Under the pieces are notes generated by a model that did not search any database, had not been told where the DNA came from, and worked only from the letters and a program-made list of their open reading frames with translations. Shown here one piece after another: positions 39,866 through 49,128 of a stretch of DNA of 64,000 bases. The DNA lies in the NCBI RefSeq assembly GCF_000299575.1, contig NZ_AMGO01000001.1, forward strand, positions 1 through 64,000, written 5' to 3'. Source of the stretch: Oceaniovalibus guishaninsula JLT2003. GTDB lineage: Bacteria > Pseudomonadota > Alphaproteobacteria > Rhodobacterales > Rhodobacteraceae. Every line of letters starts with the position of its first letter. Positions within the stretch are counted from its first letter, which is position 1. The position numbers were made by a program, and so were the translations under genes.

Positions 39866-40668
39866 AGGCCGAGACGGCGTTTCGCGCCGGGACCGCGACG
39901 CTCAGGGCGGCCGGCATCGACGACCCGCTGCGCGACGCGCGGCGTCTGCTGGACTGGGCCATGCAGGGCCGGGCCGAAACGCTGGACAAGGCGCAGGCGG
40001 ATCGTTTCGAGGCGGCGATCCGCGAGCGTGTTTCGGGACGGCCGGTTGCACGCATCGTCGGACGCCGCGCTTTCTGGAAGGACGTGTTCATCGTGACCGA
40101 CGCGGTCCTCGATCCGCGCCCCGAAACCGAGACGCTGGTCGAACTGGCGCTGGCGGCTCCCTTCGACCGCGTTCTCGATCTGGGTACGGGATCGGGTTGC
40201 ATCCTGCTATCGCTGCTGCGCGACCGGGCCGGGGCGACCGGCATCGGCACCGATATTTCCGAGGATGCCCTGAACGTCGCGCAAAGCAACGCCGCCGCGC
40301 TGGGGGTGAAAGACCGGGCCGAATTCCGCAAGGCGGACTGGTTCCGAGGCGTCGAAGGCCGGTTCGACCTGATCGTGTCGAACCCGCCCTACATCGCCGC
40401 ATCGGAAATGGCGGATTTGGCGCCGGAGGTGCAGCACCACGATCCGCGCACCGCCCTGACAGACGGGGCTGACGGGCTGTCGGCCTATCGCGCCATCGCG
40501 CACGGCGCGCTTGCGCATCTGATGCCGGCCGGCCGGATTCTGGTCGAGATCGGCGCGGGGCAAGGTGCGTCCGTGACCGACATCTTCACGTCCGCGGGAT
40601 GGACCGACGTGACCTTGCACCCCGATCTGGACGGTCGCGACCGGGTTGTGATGGCGCTAGCAACCTGA
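39862..40668 (+). CDS. prmC: Release factor glutamine methyltransferase
   Basis: Methylates the GGQ glutamine of RF1/RF2 using S-adenosylmethionine. At 268 aa it has the SAM-binding motif [16 protein letters not shown] and the substrate motif NPPY at residue 174 ([13 protein letters not shown]), plus the helical N-terminal domain. It starts with TTG overlapping the prfA stop by three bases. Confidence 0.95.
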   Translation: MKAETAFRAGTATLRAAGIDDPLRDARRLLDWAMQGRAETLDKAQADRFEAAIRERVSGRPVARIVGRRAFWKDVFIVTDAVLDPRPETETLVELALAAPFDRVLDLGTGSGCILLSLLRDRAGATGIGTDISEDALNVAQSNAAALGVKDRAEFRKADWFRGVEGRFDLIVSNPPYIAASEMADLAPEVQHHDPRTALTDGADGLSAYRAIAHGALAHLMPAGRILVEIGAGQGASVTDIFTSAGWTDVTLHPDLDGRDRVVMALAT

Positions 40669-40880
40669 ATTGATGCGTTTTCGGACGAGGGCCATCGTTT
40701 TGGGGGTTGTCAATCACCCGCTGCCGTGGTCTGAAAAACCTACAGAGCGCGGGGCGCGACGTGCGCTTCCCTCCTGAACAGCCTGAACATAGCCGATGGT
40801 CCCGACAGGTGCGCTGTGTACGCCTTTCGCGAAAACCGGGACCGGGCAGATGCCGCAACTAGGCCGGAAAACATACTCCT
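40669..40880 (+). other. Structured leader before the DUF4167 gene
   Basis: 212 bases without a convincing gene. Arms GGTCCCG (40798-40804) and CGGGACC (40837-40843) can close a 32-base loop that itself contains weak pairing. The sequence before the DUF4167 ATG has no Shine-Dalgarno motif, so the leader may influence translation. I match it to no known riboswitch class. Confidence 0.4.
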
Positions 40881-41591
40881 ATGAGATCTTCGAAGTCACG
40901 CTCGCGGTCCAAGTCCAACCGCAACCGTCCGTCGGGCAACATCGTCAATCGGGTGTTCGACAGTTCCGGCCCCGAGGGGAAGGTTCGCGGCACCCCGCAG
41001 CAGATCATCGACAAATACAATCAACTGACCCGCGACGCCCAGCTTTCGGGTGATCGCGTCGCGGCCGAAAATTTCGCCCAGCATGCCGAGCATTACACGC
41101 GCATGCTGGCCGAAGCGCAGCGCGAACAGGACGCCCGGCAGGCTCAGAACCAGAACCAGAACCAGGGCGGCGGGCAGGGCCAGCATCAGGGGCAGGGACA
41201 GGGCGACCGTCCATCCGGGCAGGATCATAGCGACCAGCAGGACGACGACCGGCGCCTGCGCAACGACGACCGCGACCGCGACGCCGATCCGTCCGCATCC
41301 AACGACAGGGACGACCGGCCGGCCGCTGCCGAACACCGGGGCGGCGACGGCGCCGAAACATCGCCCGATGGCGGACGCAAGCCGCGGCGTCGGCGTGCCC
41401 CGCGCGACGAGACGCCCGCCGGCGAAGTCATCGACACCCGCAGCGGCGACGATGGCGGCGAAACGAACCTTGTCGAGACGCCCGAATCCCGGCCAGCCCG
41501 GCCGCGCCGGTCCCGCAAGCCGCGCGCGTCGCAGGACGGCGATGCCGGCGGCGAGGTCGCGGAAACCGAAGCGGATCGCGCCGCCGAATAG
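40881..41591 (+). CDS. DUF4167 domain protein
   Basis: A 236 aa alphaproteobacterial protein. The DUF4167 domain covers about residues 1-80 (SRSKSNRNRPSGNIVNRVFDSSGPEGKVRGTPQQIIDKYNQLTRDAQLSGDRVAAENFAQHAEHYTRMLAEAQ). A long low-complexity tail follows: a QNQNQNQGG/GQGQ stretch, then Asp/Arg-rich and Arg/Pro-rich runs. It looks like a nucleic-acid-binding, intrinsically disordered protein; function unknown. It is convergent with rsmA, with only two bases between the stops. Confidence 0.88.
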   Translation: MRSSKSRSRSKSNRNRPSGNIVNRVFDSSGPEGKVRGTPQQIIDKYNQLTRDAQLSGDRVAAENFAQHAEHYTRMLAEAQREQDARQAQNQNQNQGGGQGQHQGQGQGDRPSGQDHSDQQDDDRRLRNDDRDRDADPSASNDRDDRPAAAEHRGGDGAETSPDGGRKPRRRRAPRDETPAGEVIDTRSGDDGGETNLVETPESRPARPRRSRKPRASQDGDAGGEVAETEADRAAE

Positions 41592-41593
41592 CC

Positions 41594-42433
41594 TCAGTCG
41601 TCCGCCACTTCGCGGGCGAGGGCGCAGAATTCGGCGATCGACAATTCCTCGGCGCGGCGGGTCGGCGCGATCCCGGCCCGGTCCAGCCTGGCCTCGATGT
41701 CCGGACGCAGGCCCCGCAGGGCGGCCCGCAGCATCTTGCGCCGCTGGTTGAAGGCCATCGCCGTCACCTGTTGAAGGACCGCCGGATCGGCAGGAAACCG
41801 GGGTTCGGTCGCGGCCAGATGCACGACTGCCGAATGCACCTTGGGTTGCGGGGTGAACGCTTCGGGCGGCAGATCCATCGCAATGCGCGGATCGCTGCGC
41901 CACTGGGCCAGAACGGCAAGTCGTCCGTAAGCCTTGCCGCCGGGACGGGCCACGATTCGCTGCGCGACCTCGCGCTGGAACATCAGCGTCAGCGATTGCC
42001 AGAAGGGCGGCCAGTCGGGCGGGGTGAGCCAGCGGACCAGCAGCTCGGTCCCGACATTGTAGGGCAGGTTCGAAACGATGCGGACGGGCGGTTCGAGATG
42101 CGCGGCGGGATCGACACTCAACGCATCGCCATGCAGCACCGTCAGCCGCCCCGGATAGGCGTCCGCGATCTGCGCCAGCGCGGGCAGGCAGCGCGCGTCC
42201 TTCTCGACCGCGACGACATGACGGGCGCCTTCAGCCAGCAATCCGCGGGTCAGCCCGCCCGGTCCCGGTCCGATTTCCAGCACGTCGCAGGCCGAAAGAT
42301 CGCCCGCCTGGCGCGCGATCTTGGCGGTCAGATTGAGGTCCAGCAAGAAGTTCTGGCCCATCGACTTCTTCGCGACCAGCCCGTGATCAGCAATCACCGT
42401 TCGAAGCGGCGGCAGGTCGTCGATGGCGCTCAT
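41594..42433 (-). CDS. rsmA: 16S rRNA dimethyladenosine transferase
   Basis: Dimethylates two adjacent adenosines in the 3' terminal hairpin of 16S rRNA (KsgA). The 279 aa length is typical. SAM-binding motif [16 protein letters not shown], catalytic motif NLPYN ([11 protein letters not shown]), N-terminal [11 protein letters not shown], and C-terminal [14 protein letters not shown]...[16 protein letters not shown]. It is last in the lptF-lptG-lptD-surA-pdxA-rsmA run, starting inside the pdxA stop (ATGA). Confidence 0.97.
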   Translation of the reverse strand: MSAIDDLPPLRTVIADHGLVAKKSMGQNFLLDLNLTAKIARQAGDLSACDVLEIGPGPGGLTRGLLAEGARHVVAVEKDARCLPALAQIADAYPGRLTVLHGDALSVDPAAHLEPPVRIVSNLPYNVGTELLVRWLTPPDWPPFWQSLTLMFQREVAQRIVARPGGKAYGRLAVLAQWRSDPRIAMDLPPEAFTPQPKVHSAVVHLAATEPRFPADPAVLQQVTAMAFNQRRKMLRAALRGLRPDIEARLDRAGIAPTRRAEELSIAEFCALAREVADD

Positions 42434-43404
42434 GCGGCGCGGGCGCGGGCCATCGCCATCGCCATCCGCATCGCCGCCAGCGTCGATGTCGGATCCGCCA
42501 ACCCGCGCCCTGCGATGTCGAAGGCGGTGCCGTGATCGGGCGAGGTGCGGACGAACGGCAGCCCCAGCGTCACGTTGACGCCGCCGGCAAAGTCGATGGT
42601 CTTGATCGGGATGAGTGCCTGATCGTGATACATGCAAAGGGCTGCATCGTATCCGGCCCTGGCCCCCGCATGAAACATTGTGTCCGCCGACATCGGGCCG
42701 CGCAGGTCCATGCCTTCGGCCCGCAGGGTATCCAGCACCGGTGCTATCAGATCGCGTTCCTCGAACCCCATCGCGCCGCCTTCGCCGGCATGGGGGTTCA
42801 GCCCGGCAACGGCGATGACCGGCGCGGCGATCCCGAAATCCCGGATCAGGGCGGCATGAGTCACGCGCAGTGTCGCCGTCAGCCCCGCAGCAGTCAACAT
42901 GTCGGGCACGTCCGCCAGCGGAACATGGATCGTCGCGGGCACGACACGCAGCGCGTCGCAGGCCAGCATCATCACCACGTCATCGACGCCCGCCAGATGG
43001 GCAAGGTATTCGGTATGACCGGGCCAGGCAAAGCCGGCCCCGTCCTTCAGCGCCTTCTTGTGGATGGGCAGGGTGCAGATCGCCCCGGCCCGCCCGTCGC
43101 GCGCCAGTCCGACCGCGCGGGCGATCACGTCGATGACGCCCTGGGCGTTTTCGGGACGGGGCGCGGCGGGCAAGGCGGGGCCGTCGAAATCGTGCGTCAG
43201 CACCGGCAATCCGTGGCGCAGCGCCGCGTCTGTTTCGGACGGGTCGTTGATGCGGCTGACGGCGCTGCCGGGCGGCAGGTGACGCGGATCGCCGATCCAG
43301 AAGAAGGGAAACGACCCTTCGAGCGCATGCCAGACCTTCATGGCAAGTTCCGGGCCGATGCCCGCGGGTTCGCCGCAGGTCAGCGCAAGCGGCCCGATGC
43401 TCAT
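42430..43404 (-). CDS. pdxA: 4-hydroxythreonine-4-phosphate dehydrogenase
   Basis: NAD-dependent step of the DXP-dependent pyridoxal phosphate pathway. The protein is 324 aa. Signatures are [44 protein letters not shown] (metal histidine), [14 protein letters not shown], and [43 protein letters not shown]. Both junctions are 4-base overlaps. The surA-pdxA-ksgA order is conserved across proteobacteria. Confidence 0.97.
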   Translation of the reverse strand: MSIGPLALTCGEPAGIGPELAMKVWHALEGSFPFFWIGDPRHLPPGSAVSRINDPSETDAALRHGLPVLTHDFDGPALPAAPRPENAQGVIDVIARAVGLARDGRAGAICTLPIHKKALKDGAGFAWPGHTEYLAHLAGVDDVVMMLACDALRVVPATIHVPLADVPDMLTAAGLTATLRVTHAALIRDFGIAAPVIAVAGLNPHAGEGGAMGFEERDLIAPVLDTLRAEGMDLRGPMSADTMFHAGARAGYDAALCMYHDQALIPIKTIDFAGGVNVTLGLPFVRTSPDHGTAFDIAGRGLADPTSTLAAMRMAMAMARARAA

Positions 43405-44621
43405 TCGCGCACGATATGCGCGTTCGCCCGCAATTCGGCCAGATAGTTACGCGCCAGGTCTGCCGCTCGGGCGTCGACCAGGCGGCTACGCAGACGGTCG
43501 CGGTCGATTTCGGTCGCCGGATCCGCATAGCTGCGGTCGCACAGCATCAGGAACAGCAGCGTCTGTCCGTTCGCCCGCGTCAGCGCCAGCGAGACTTCGT
43601 CTTCGTCCAGCTTGGCAAGTTCCAGGGCGATATCGTTCGGCACCTGCGACGGCGTCACCTTTTCGCGGCGAAGGCGATCGGGCTGGCCGCGGGCGACGGT
43701 ATAGAGGTCGCCACAGGTATCGACCCGCGCGCGCAACGCCGCCGCTTCGGCCAAGGCCTCGGGCGAACGCCCGCCGGGAATGGCGTAGGTGGCGTAGTCA
43801 ATCTGCGTCACCGCGCCCGAAGCCGGCACTTCGTCGATGCCGCGCACTAGGAAGAAGGCCAACGCATTGGGCAGCGGTAGCGGCCCGACGACCTGGCCCG
43901 GACTGGCCTCTGTCACCAGCGCGCGGAGGGCCGGCGGCAGGTTGGTCAGGGGGATCGGGTCGATCCGTCCGCCCCTTTCCCGCGACGGCGAGGCCGAGAC
44001 CTGACGGGCGGCCGCGGCGAACGCGTCCTCCCCCGAAAGGGCCAGAACCTGCGGCGCGATCTCTTCGGTCCGCGCTGCGTTTTCGGGCGTGTTGGCCGGC
44101 AGGATGATCTCGCTCAGCGATGCGGCGAGGCTGGCGCGCGGTATCTGGCGGGCCGCGCGGTCCACCTCGGCCTCGGGGACCGACACGCGCCCGGCGAATT
44201 GGGCGCGCACGGCCTTGCGCCAGGCGATGCCGGCGGCGACGAAATCGCGGAACGTCTGCACATCGACACCGTCCCCGGCCAGGGCGGCGACGAAAGCGTC
44301 CGTGTCCAGATCGGCGCGGCCGGCGAATTCGGCCATGCCGTCCACAATTTCTCCTTCCGTGACGGCAATGCCCAGCCTTTTCGCCTCGGTCAGTTGCAGC
44401 CGTTCGTCGATCAGCGCGTCGAGGGCCTGCTGTCGCAGATCGCCCGGCGTGCGGAAGACACCCAGCATCCGCGCGCGCTGATCGACCTCATAGCCGGTGA
44501 TGACCCGGTCGTTCACGGTGGCGACGGGGCTGAACGGCGATTGCGCGGCGGTGGGGCCTGCCGCGCACAGCATGGCCAGCAGAAGGGCGGTAGCGGTCTT
44601 CATTGCGTTCTTCCGTCTCAT
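43401..44621 (-). CDS. surA: SurA-like periplasmic chaperone / peptidyl-prolyl isomerase
   Basis: A 406 aa periplasmic outer-membrane-protein chaperone. It has a signal peptide (hydrophobic core TATALLLAMLCAAGPTAAQ), a SurA N-terminal domain (VATVNDRVITGYEVDQRARMLGVF...QALDALIDERLQLTEAKRLGIAV), and at least one parvulin-like domain around residues 175-280 (SLSEIILPAN...SRERGGRIDPIPLTNLPPALRALVTEASPGQVVGPL). The ATG at 44621 overlaps the lptD stop (ATGA); an alternative ATG at 44603 has GGAAG upstream and gives a neater signal peptide. Its clients include LptD, encoded just upstream. Confidence 0.92.
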   Translation of the reverse strand: MRRKNAMKTATALLLAMLCAAGPTAAQSPFSPVATVNDRVITGYEVDQRARMLGVFRTPGDLRQQALDALIDERLQLTEAKRLGIAVTEGEIVDGMAEFAGRADLDTDAFVAALAGDGVDVQTFRDFVAAGIAWRKAVRAQFAGRVSVPEAEVDRAARQIPRASLAASLSEIILPANTPENAARTEEIAPQVLALSGEDAFAAAARQVSASPSRERGGRIDPIPLTNLPPALRALVTEASPGQVVGPLPLPNALAFFLVRGIDEVPASGAVTQIDYATYAIPGGRSPEALAEAAALRARVDTCGDLYTVARGQPDRLRREKVTPSQVPNDIALELAKLDEDEVSLALTRANGQTLLFLMLCDRSYADPATEIDRDRLRSRLVDARAADLARNYLAELRANAHIVRE

Positions 44622-46771
44622 CCGTTGCAGGTGCGCCGATAGGATCGGTCGGCGGCGTTTCCGCCTACGCCCGCGAGGTTCAGTTCAAGGCCGAAGGCTG
44701 TCGTCGGCTCGACGTTATCCGACGAGGTGAAGCGCCGCGAGACCGAAAAGTCCACCGAGAGACACTCGGTCCGGTATTCCAGGCCGATCCCGGCCCGCGC
44801 CGCCCGGTCGGCATCGACATCGTAGCGGGTGTCGAGACGGCCGGTCCAGTGACGCGATATCCGATGCACCGCGTCGAGGGCGACTTCCTGCACATCGTCG
44901 GGCCGGTTCTCCAAGGCCGCGTCCTCGAGCCACAGATAGGCCGCCGAGATCGCTGTTCTCGTGTCCCGATAGGCCACCCGTGCCTCGGTCTTGGTGACGT
45001 TGAAGCGGTCGTCGAACAGTGACCTGCCGCTGACATGCAGCCGCTCGCCGATGCCCAGCCGGAACCCCGCCAGCCAGTCCGACCGCGTGTCGTCCAGACC
45101 GGTGCCCTGCGCGAAACCCGTCCGGTCGTCGTCGCCGCGCGGCGGGCCGTCGCTGTCATCGCTGCGCAGGATGCGGCCGAAGGTGGCGCCCACGGTCGCG
45201 CCCTGCGGCCCGACGCGTGTATAGGCAAGGCCGATCGCCATGCGGGCATCCTGCTCGATCCGGTCGGCGCCCGGAAAACGCGACAGCGACAGAAGATTGC
45301 CCTCGTCGAACTCGACCAGAACGCTGTCTTCGTTCGGGACCGGATCGCCGCTCGTATGCGACCAGGCCAATTGCGCAACGGGTTCGAGCAGATGGCGCAC
45401 CCCGTCCTGCCCCGCCCGCTGCAAGGGCCAACGCAGCGTGACCTGCGCGCTTGGCGTGACGCGGCCGGGATTGGCGGAAAACCGGCTGTCGTCGCGCACG
45501 TGGTAGGTGGCGGCGGAAAGGCCGACTTCGGCGCGCCCGAGGATACCGGAAGCGAAAACCGCGCTGTCGCTGAAGCTGGCCGCGACGCCGAGGCGATCCA
45601 CGTCGCGCCCCGGCCCGTCCAACGCGCTTTCCCGCCGCAGCACGGCCGCATCGAACCCCAATGTCAAATCCCCGCCCCCAAGGTCGAGACGGCGTTCGAA
45701 ACGCGCCGTGCCATAGGTCTTGGGAAGCTGATCCTCGATCGGGATCTCCGATTCGCGCAGCGTGCGGAAATCCGAAATCGTGAGGATCATCAGTTCGTCC
45801 CGCCGGACGCGCCCGATCTCGGCATCGGTTTCCAGCCGGTCGCGTTCCGAATAGCCGTAGTCGAGCAGATACGCCTCGTCCGAAACCGACTGGATGTCGA
45901 AGTCGAGCTGGAAGCCACGCGGCAGAATGAAGTTTCCGGTGCCCAGAAGGTAATGGCGCGTCTTATCCGGGCGAAGATCGTCGCGGCTGGCGGCACCTTC
46001 GAAGGCGATCTGGCCCCGGCGGAAGACATGGCGATATTCGGCCTGAAGCGTGGTCGTCGATCCCGAAAGATAGGGCGTCAGCCGCAGATCCGCATGGTCG
46101 CCCAGCGTGATGAAATAGGGCAGCTTCAGCCCCGTTCCCAGCAACGATGTGGTGCGCAGGCGGGGGATCAGCAGGCCGGTGGTCCGCTCCAGCGTCGGAT
46201 CGGGCAGGCGCAGACGCGGGAACCATGCGACAGGAACGCCCATCAGCCGAAAGCTGGCATCGGTGAAATAGAGCTGCCGCTCGACCCGGTCATGCACGAC
46301 CTTGGCGGCCCGAATTTCCCACGTCGGCACCGGCCGCGCGGCACAGACCTCGCACGACGAAGCGACGGTGTTGGACAATTGCGTGTATCTGTCGCCGGCG
46401 CGGGCGATCTGGGTGGCGGCAAGCTGCAACTGGCGGTCGAGGACCAGCCGCGCCGATGTCAGGATGCCGATTTCTAGGTGGCGGTCCAGATCCGCCTGTT
46501 CGGCCAGTACGATGCGGTCCGGTCCGTCGCTCAGGACGATGGGGCCTTCGATCAGCAGACGGTCGGCCTCGCGGTCATAGACGATCCTGCGGGCGGTCAG
46601 CCGGGTGGCGCCATACAGCACCTCGACATTGCCTTCGGCGATCAGACGGGCATCCGCCTCGACCCGGACCGTATCCGCGACAAGCGATGCGGGGCTCTGG
46701 GGCCGCTCCTGCGCCCGGACGGCCAGCGACAGCGCGCCGACAAGGGCGAGGGCGATCAGCAACGCGCGCAT
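44618..46771 (-). CDS. lptD: LPS-assembly outer membrane protein
   Basis: The outer-membrane beta-barrel that inserts lipopolysaccharide into the outer leaflet. The 717 aa chain starts with a signal peptide (MRALLIALALVGALSLAVRAQ). It then has the OstA/LptA-like N-terminal domain (about residues 30-130: LVADTVRVEADARLIAEGNVEVLYGATRLTARRIVYDRE) and a long barrel. Cysteines suited to the LptD disulfides are present: a CEVC pair near residue 145, one in EYRTECLSVDFSVSRRF, and one near the C terminus. The frame continues upstream by chance; the ATG at 46771 overlaps the lptG stop by one base. Confidence 0.95.
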   Translation of the reverse strand: MRALLIALALVGALSLAVRAQERPQSPASLVADTVRVEADARLIAEGNVEVLYGATRLTARRIVYDREADRLLIEGPIVLSDGPDRIVLAEQADLDRHLEIGILTSARLVLDRQLQLAATQIARAGDRYTQLSNTVASSCEVCAARPVPTWEIRAAKVVHDRVERQLYFTDASFRLMGVPVAWFPRLRLPDPTLERTTGLLIPRLRTTSLLGTGLKLPYFITLGDHADLRLTPYLSGSTTTLQAEYRHVFRRGQIAFEGAASRDDLRPDKTRHYLLGTGNFILPRGFQLDFDIQSVSDEAYLLDYGYSERDRLETDAEIGRVRRDELMILTISDFRTLRESEIPIEDQLPKTYGTARFERRLDLGGGDLTLGFDAAVLRRESALDGPGRDVDRLGVAASFSDSAVFASGILGRAEVGLSAATYHVRDDSRFSANPGRVTPSAQVTLRWPLQRAGQDGVRHLLEPVAQLAWSHTSGDPVPNEDSVLVEFDEGNLLSLSRFPGADRIEQDARMAIGLAYTRVGPQGATVGATFGRILRSDDSDGPPRGDDDRTGFAQGTGLDDTRSDWLAGFRLGIGERLHVSGRSLFDDRFNVTKTEARVAYRDTRTAISAAYLWLEDAALENRPDDVQEVALDAVHRISRHWTGRLDTRYDVDADRAARAGIGLEYRTECLSVDFSVSRRFTSSDNVEPTTAFGLELNLAGVGGNAADRSYRRTCNG

Positions 46772-47865
46772 CAGCCATCCTCCCAGTGCAATAGCAGCCC
46801 CAGCGGCAGCAACAGCGCCGCGACGGGCGGTCCCCATGCGGCCAGCGCGACGGGAAGCTGCCCATTCTCGCCCAATATCTGCGCGAAGTTTCGGACGAAG
46901 AACAGGCCGAACCCCATGCCGAGCGCCAGAAGCACCATCATGCCCGTCCGTCCCGCGCGAGCGGGACGCATGGTGAAGCCCGCCCCGACCAGCACCATCG
47001 CCGCCAGCAGCAGCGGCAGCGCCAGTTCCATCTGCAACCAGACCTGGTGGCGAAGGGCCGAAAAGCCCGCGCGGTCCAGTCTTTCGATGAAGGCGGGCAA
47101 GTCCCAGATCGGCACCTCGGCCGGGTCCGAGAAACCGTCCAGGATTTCTTCGGGCGTCAGGGTCGAGGGCAGGGCTAGAGCGGCGTGTCTTTGCGCGTCG
47201 CGTTCGGGATTGGCGCTGTCGAAGCGCCATTCCTTCGCATCCTCGACCTGCCAGTTGCCGCGTTGCAGATGGGCCGCCGCGGCCTCGATCCGAAAGCTGG
47301 GAACGCCCGCCGCGGAAAACCCCAGGAACGAGACGTTGTAAAGCGATGTGCCGTCGCCGCTGGCCCGCGCCGCGCGGATCACCGTCTGGCCGCCCGCATC
47401 GCCCTGCCGCAGCCAGACACCTTCGCGCGCCAGCGACAGCGCGCTTCCCCCCCGCCCGGTCAGCCGGTCGGACGCCGCGTCATAGGCGCGCGAGGTGGCC
47501 GCAACGATGGGATTGAGGACCGCGACCGATACGGCGCCGACGACAAGCGCCACCGCCACGGGTGCGAGCAGGCTGCGCAACGCCGACCGTCCGGCGGCGC
47601 GGGTGACGACAAGCTCGGACGTGCGGGCCAACGACAGGAACTGCGTCAGTGCGGCCAGAATGACGATCAGCGGCAGGATGGTATAGAAGGTCTGCGGAAC
47701 GCTCAGCAGCGTCAGCCCCAGCACGCCGCGAAACGACACGCCTTCACCCTCGTACCGGCGGATCTGGTCCACGAAATCCAGCGCCACAAGGATGCCGAGA
47801 AAGATCGCGGCGACGGTCAGGAACGCCTTGGCGAAGCGTCGTGCGAAGTAGAGATGCAGGATCAC
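46771..47865 (-). CDS. lptG: LPS export permease LptG
   Basis: Inner-membrane permease of the LptB2FG ABC exporter. 364 aa with six hydrophobic segments: three N-terminal (LTVAAIFLGILVALDFVDQI, FYTILPLIVILAALTQFLSLA, LRSLLAPVAVALVVGAVSVAVLNP), a periplasmic beta-jellyroll region (about 110-270), and three C-terminal. The start is a GTG overlapping the lptF stop (GTGA). A longer in-frame extension overlapping lptF is not credible. Confidence 0.94.
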   Translation of the reverse strand: MILHLYFARRFAKAFLTVAAIFLGILVALDFVDQIRRYEGEGVSFRGVLGLTLLSVPQTFYTILPLIVILAALTQFLSLARTSELVVTRAAGRSALRSLLAPVAVALVVGAVSVAVLNPIVAATSRAYDAASDRLTGRGGSALSLAREGVWLRQGDAGGQTVIRAARASGDGTSLYNVSFLGFSAAGVPSFRIEAAAAHLQRGNWQVEDAKEWRFDSANPERDAQRHAALALPSTLTPEEILDGFSDPAEVPIWDLPAFIERLDRAGFSALRHQVWLQMELALPLLLAAMVLVGAGFTMRPARAGRTGMMVLLALGMGFGLFFVRNFAQILGENGQLPVALAAWGPPVAALLLPLGLLLHWEDG

Positions 47866-49001
47866 GCCGGTGCCCCGCGCCGCCAGGGTCCATGCCGGAG
47901 CAGCCAGCCGGGATGCGCGGCGATCCAGGCCAGCACCAGCGTTGCGACAAGTCCGCCGGCGATAGGACCATAGATCAGCGACCAATGCGCCGCGCCGTTC
48001 AGGATCGCATCGGTGGCGATATTGCCGGTAAGGTTCAGCGCGATCAGGCTGGCGACGCCCAGGACGATCTGCCGCCACGCGCCGAAGCGCGAAAAGCGGC
48101 CCTGCAACATGCAGGCAAATCCCAGCAGCGGCGCGACCAGTGCCAGCAGTCCCTGCGAGACGCGTTCATGCGCCGAAAATACCAGCGCCGGGACCGAGCT
48201 GCGCGTCTCGTCCACCAGGGCGGGATCGGGGTTCAGCAGTTCCGCCGTCGCCACCTCGCGGATACGGCGGCGGCCGGCCGTGGGCATCTTCATCAGGCTA
48301 CCGATGTCGAAAGCGAATTCGTCGAACCGCGTCACCGTCAGGCGGTCGTCGGCCTGTTGCAGCGTCTGGACCTGTCCGTCGAACATCGCCAAAACCGGGC
48401 CGCTTTCGGATTTCAACAGCAGCGCGGACCGCGCCGTATAGGTGATCTGCTGCCGATCGGACCGCGCATCGGATAGGAAGACCCCCTGCAATTCGCCCCG
48501 GTCGGTGATCCGCGCGATATAGAAGGTCACGTCGTCCGCCGGATGCAGGAACGCGCCCTCGACCAGCAGGCTGGCGGTCACGTCGCGCGACAGGTCCGCC
48601 GTCCGGTCGGCCAGCATCCGCAGCGACAGCGGCACCAGCACCAACGTCAGAACCAGCGTTCCCGCAGCACAAAGCAGACCGAATAGCGCGACCGGACGCA
48701 GAAGGATCCAGGGGGACAGGCCGCTCGATTGCGCGACGACCAATTCGCTTTCGCCGGCCATGCGGTTGGCCACATAGACGGCTGCCGCAAAGGCCGCGAT
48801 GGGCGCGACCAGGCGGATGACGTTGGGCAGGCTCAGCGCCGTGAACTCGAAGAACACCGTCGCCGAATGACCGTCCGCGATAAGCTGGTCGAACAGAACC
48901 ACGGCACGGTTGATCCAGTAGACCAGCACGAGGACCAGCGCGAAGAACCCGAATATCCGCATCTGCTGCGACAGCAGATAGCGGTCGAACCTGCCCATCA
49001 T
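47862..49001 (-). CDS. lptF: LPS export permease LptF
   Basis: Partner permease of LptG. 379 aa with the same six-helix plus periplasmic-domain layout. Typical segments are FGFFALVLVLVYWINRAVVLFDQLI, AAVYVANRMAGESELVVAQSSGLSPW (the coupling-helix region contacting LptB), and the C-terminal LLGFACMLQGRFSRFGAWRQIVLGVASLIALN. It is the first gene of the outer-membrane operon, divergent from pepA. Two adjacent ATG codons (49001, 48998) are possible starts. Confidence 0.94.
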   Translation of the reverse strand: MMGRFDRYLLSQQMRIFGFFALVLVLVYWINRAVVLFDQLIADGHSATVFFEFTALSLPNVIRLVAPIAAFAAAVYVANRMAGESELVVAQSSGLSPWILLRPVALFGLLCAAGTLVLTLVLVPLSLRMLADRTADLSRDVTASLLVEGAFLHPADDVTFYIARITDRGELQGVFLSDARSDRQQITYTARSALLLKSESGPVLAMFDGQVQTLQQADDRLTVTRFDEFAFDIGSLMKMPTAGRRRIREVATAELLNPDPALVDETRSSVPALVFSAHERVSQGLLALVAPLLGFACMLQGRFSRFGAWRQIVLGVASLIALNLTGNIATDAILNGAAHWSLIYGPIAGGLVATLVLAWIAAHPGWLLRHGPWRRGAPA

Positions 49002-49128
49002 GTCACTTCGTTCCCCGCGCTGCGCCGACCCTAGCCGATAGGCCGCACGGGGAAAACTGTCTTCTGGCCACGGCGCGCGGCATTGGCTAGGGTCCGCCGC
49101 GCCGCCGACACCCGAGCAGGAGATGCCC

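Noticed and set aside
41140-41220. CAG/AAC-rich repeat that might be a tandem repeat or CRISPR-like array
   Set aside because: It encodes the Gln/Asn-rich tail of the DUF4167 protein; units are short, imperfect and in frame, with no spacers.
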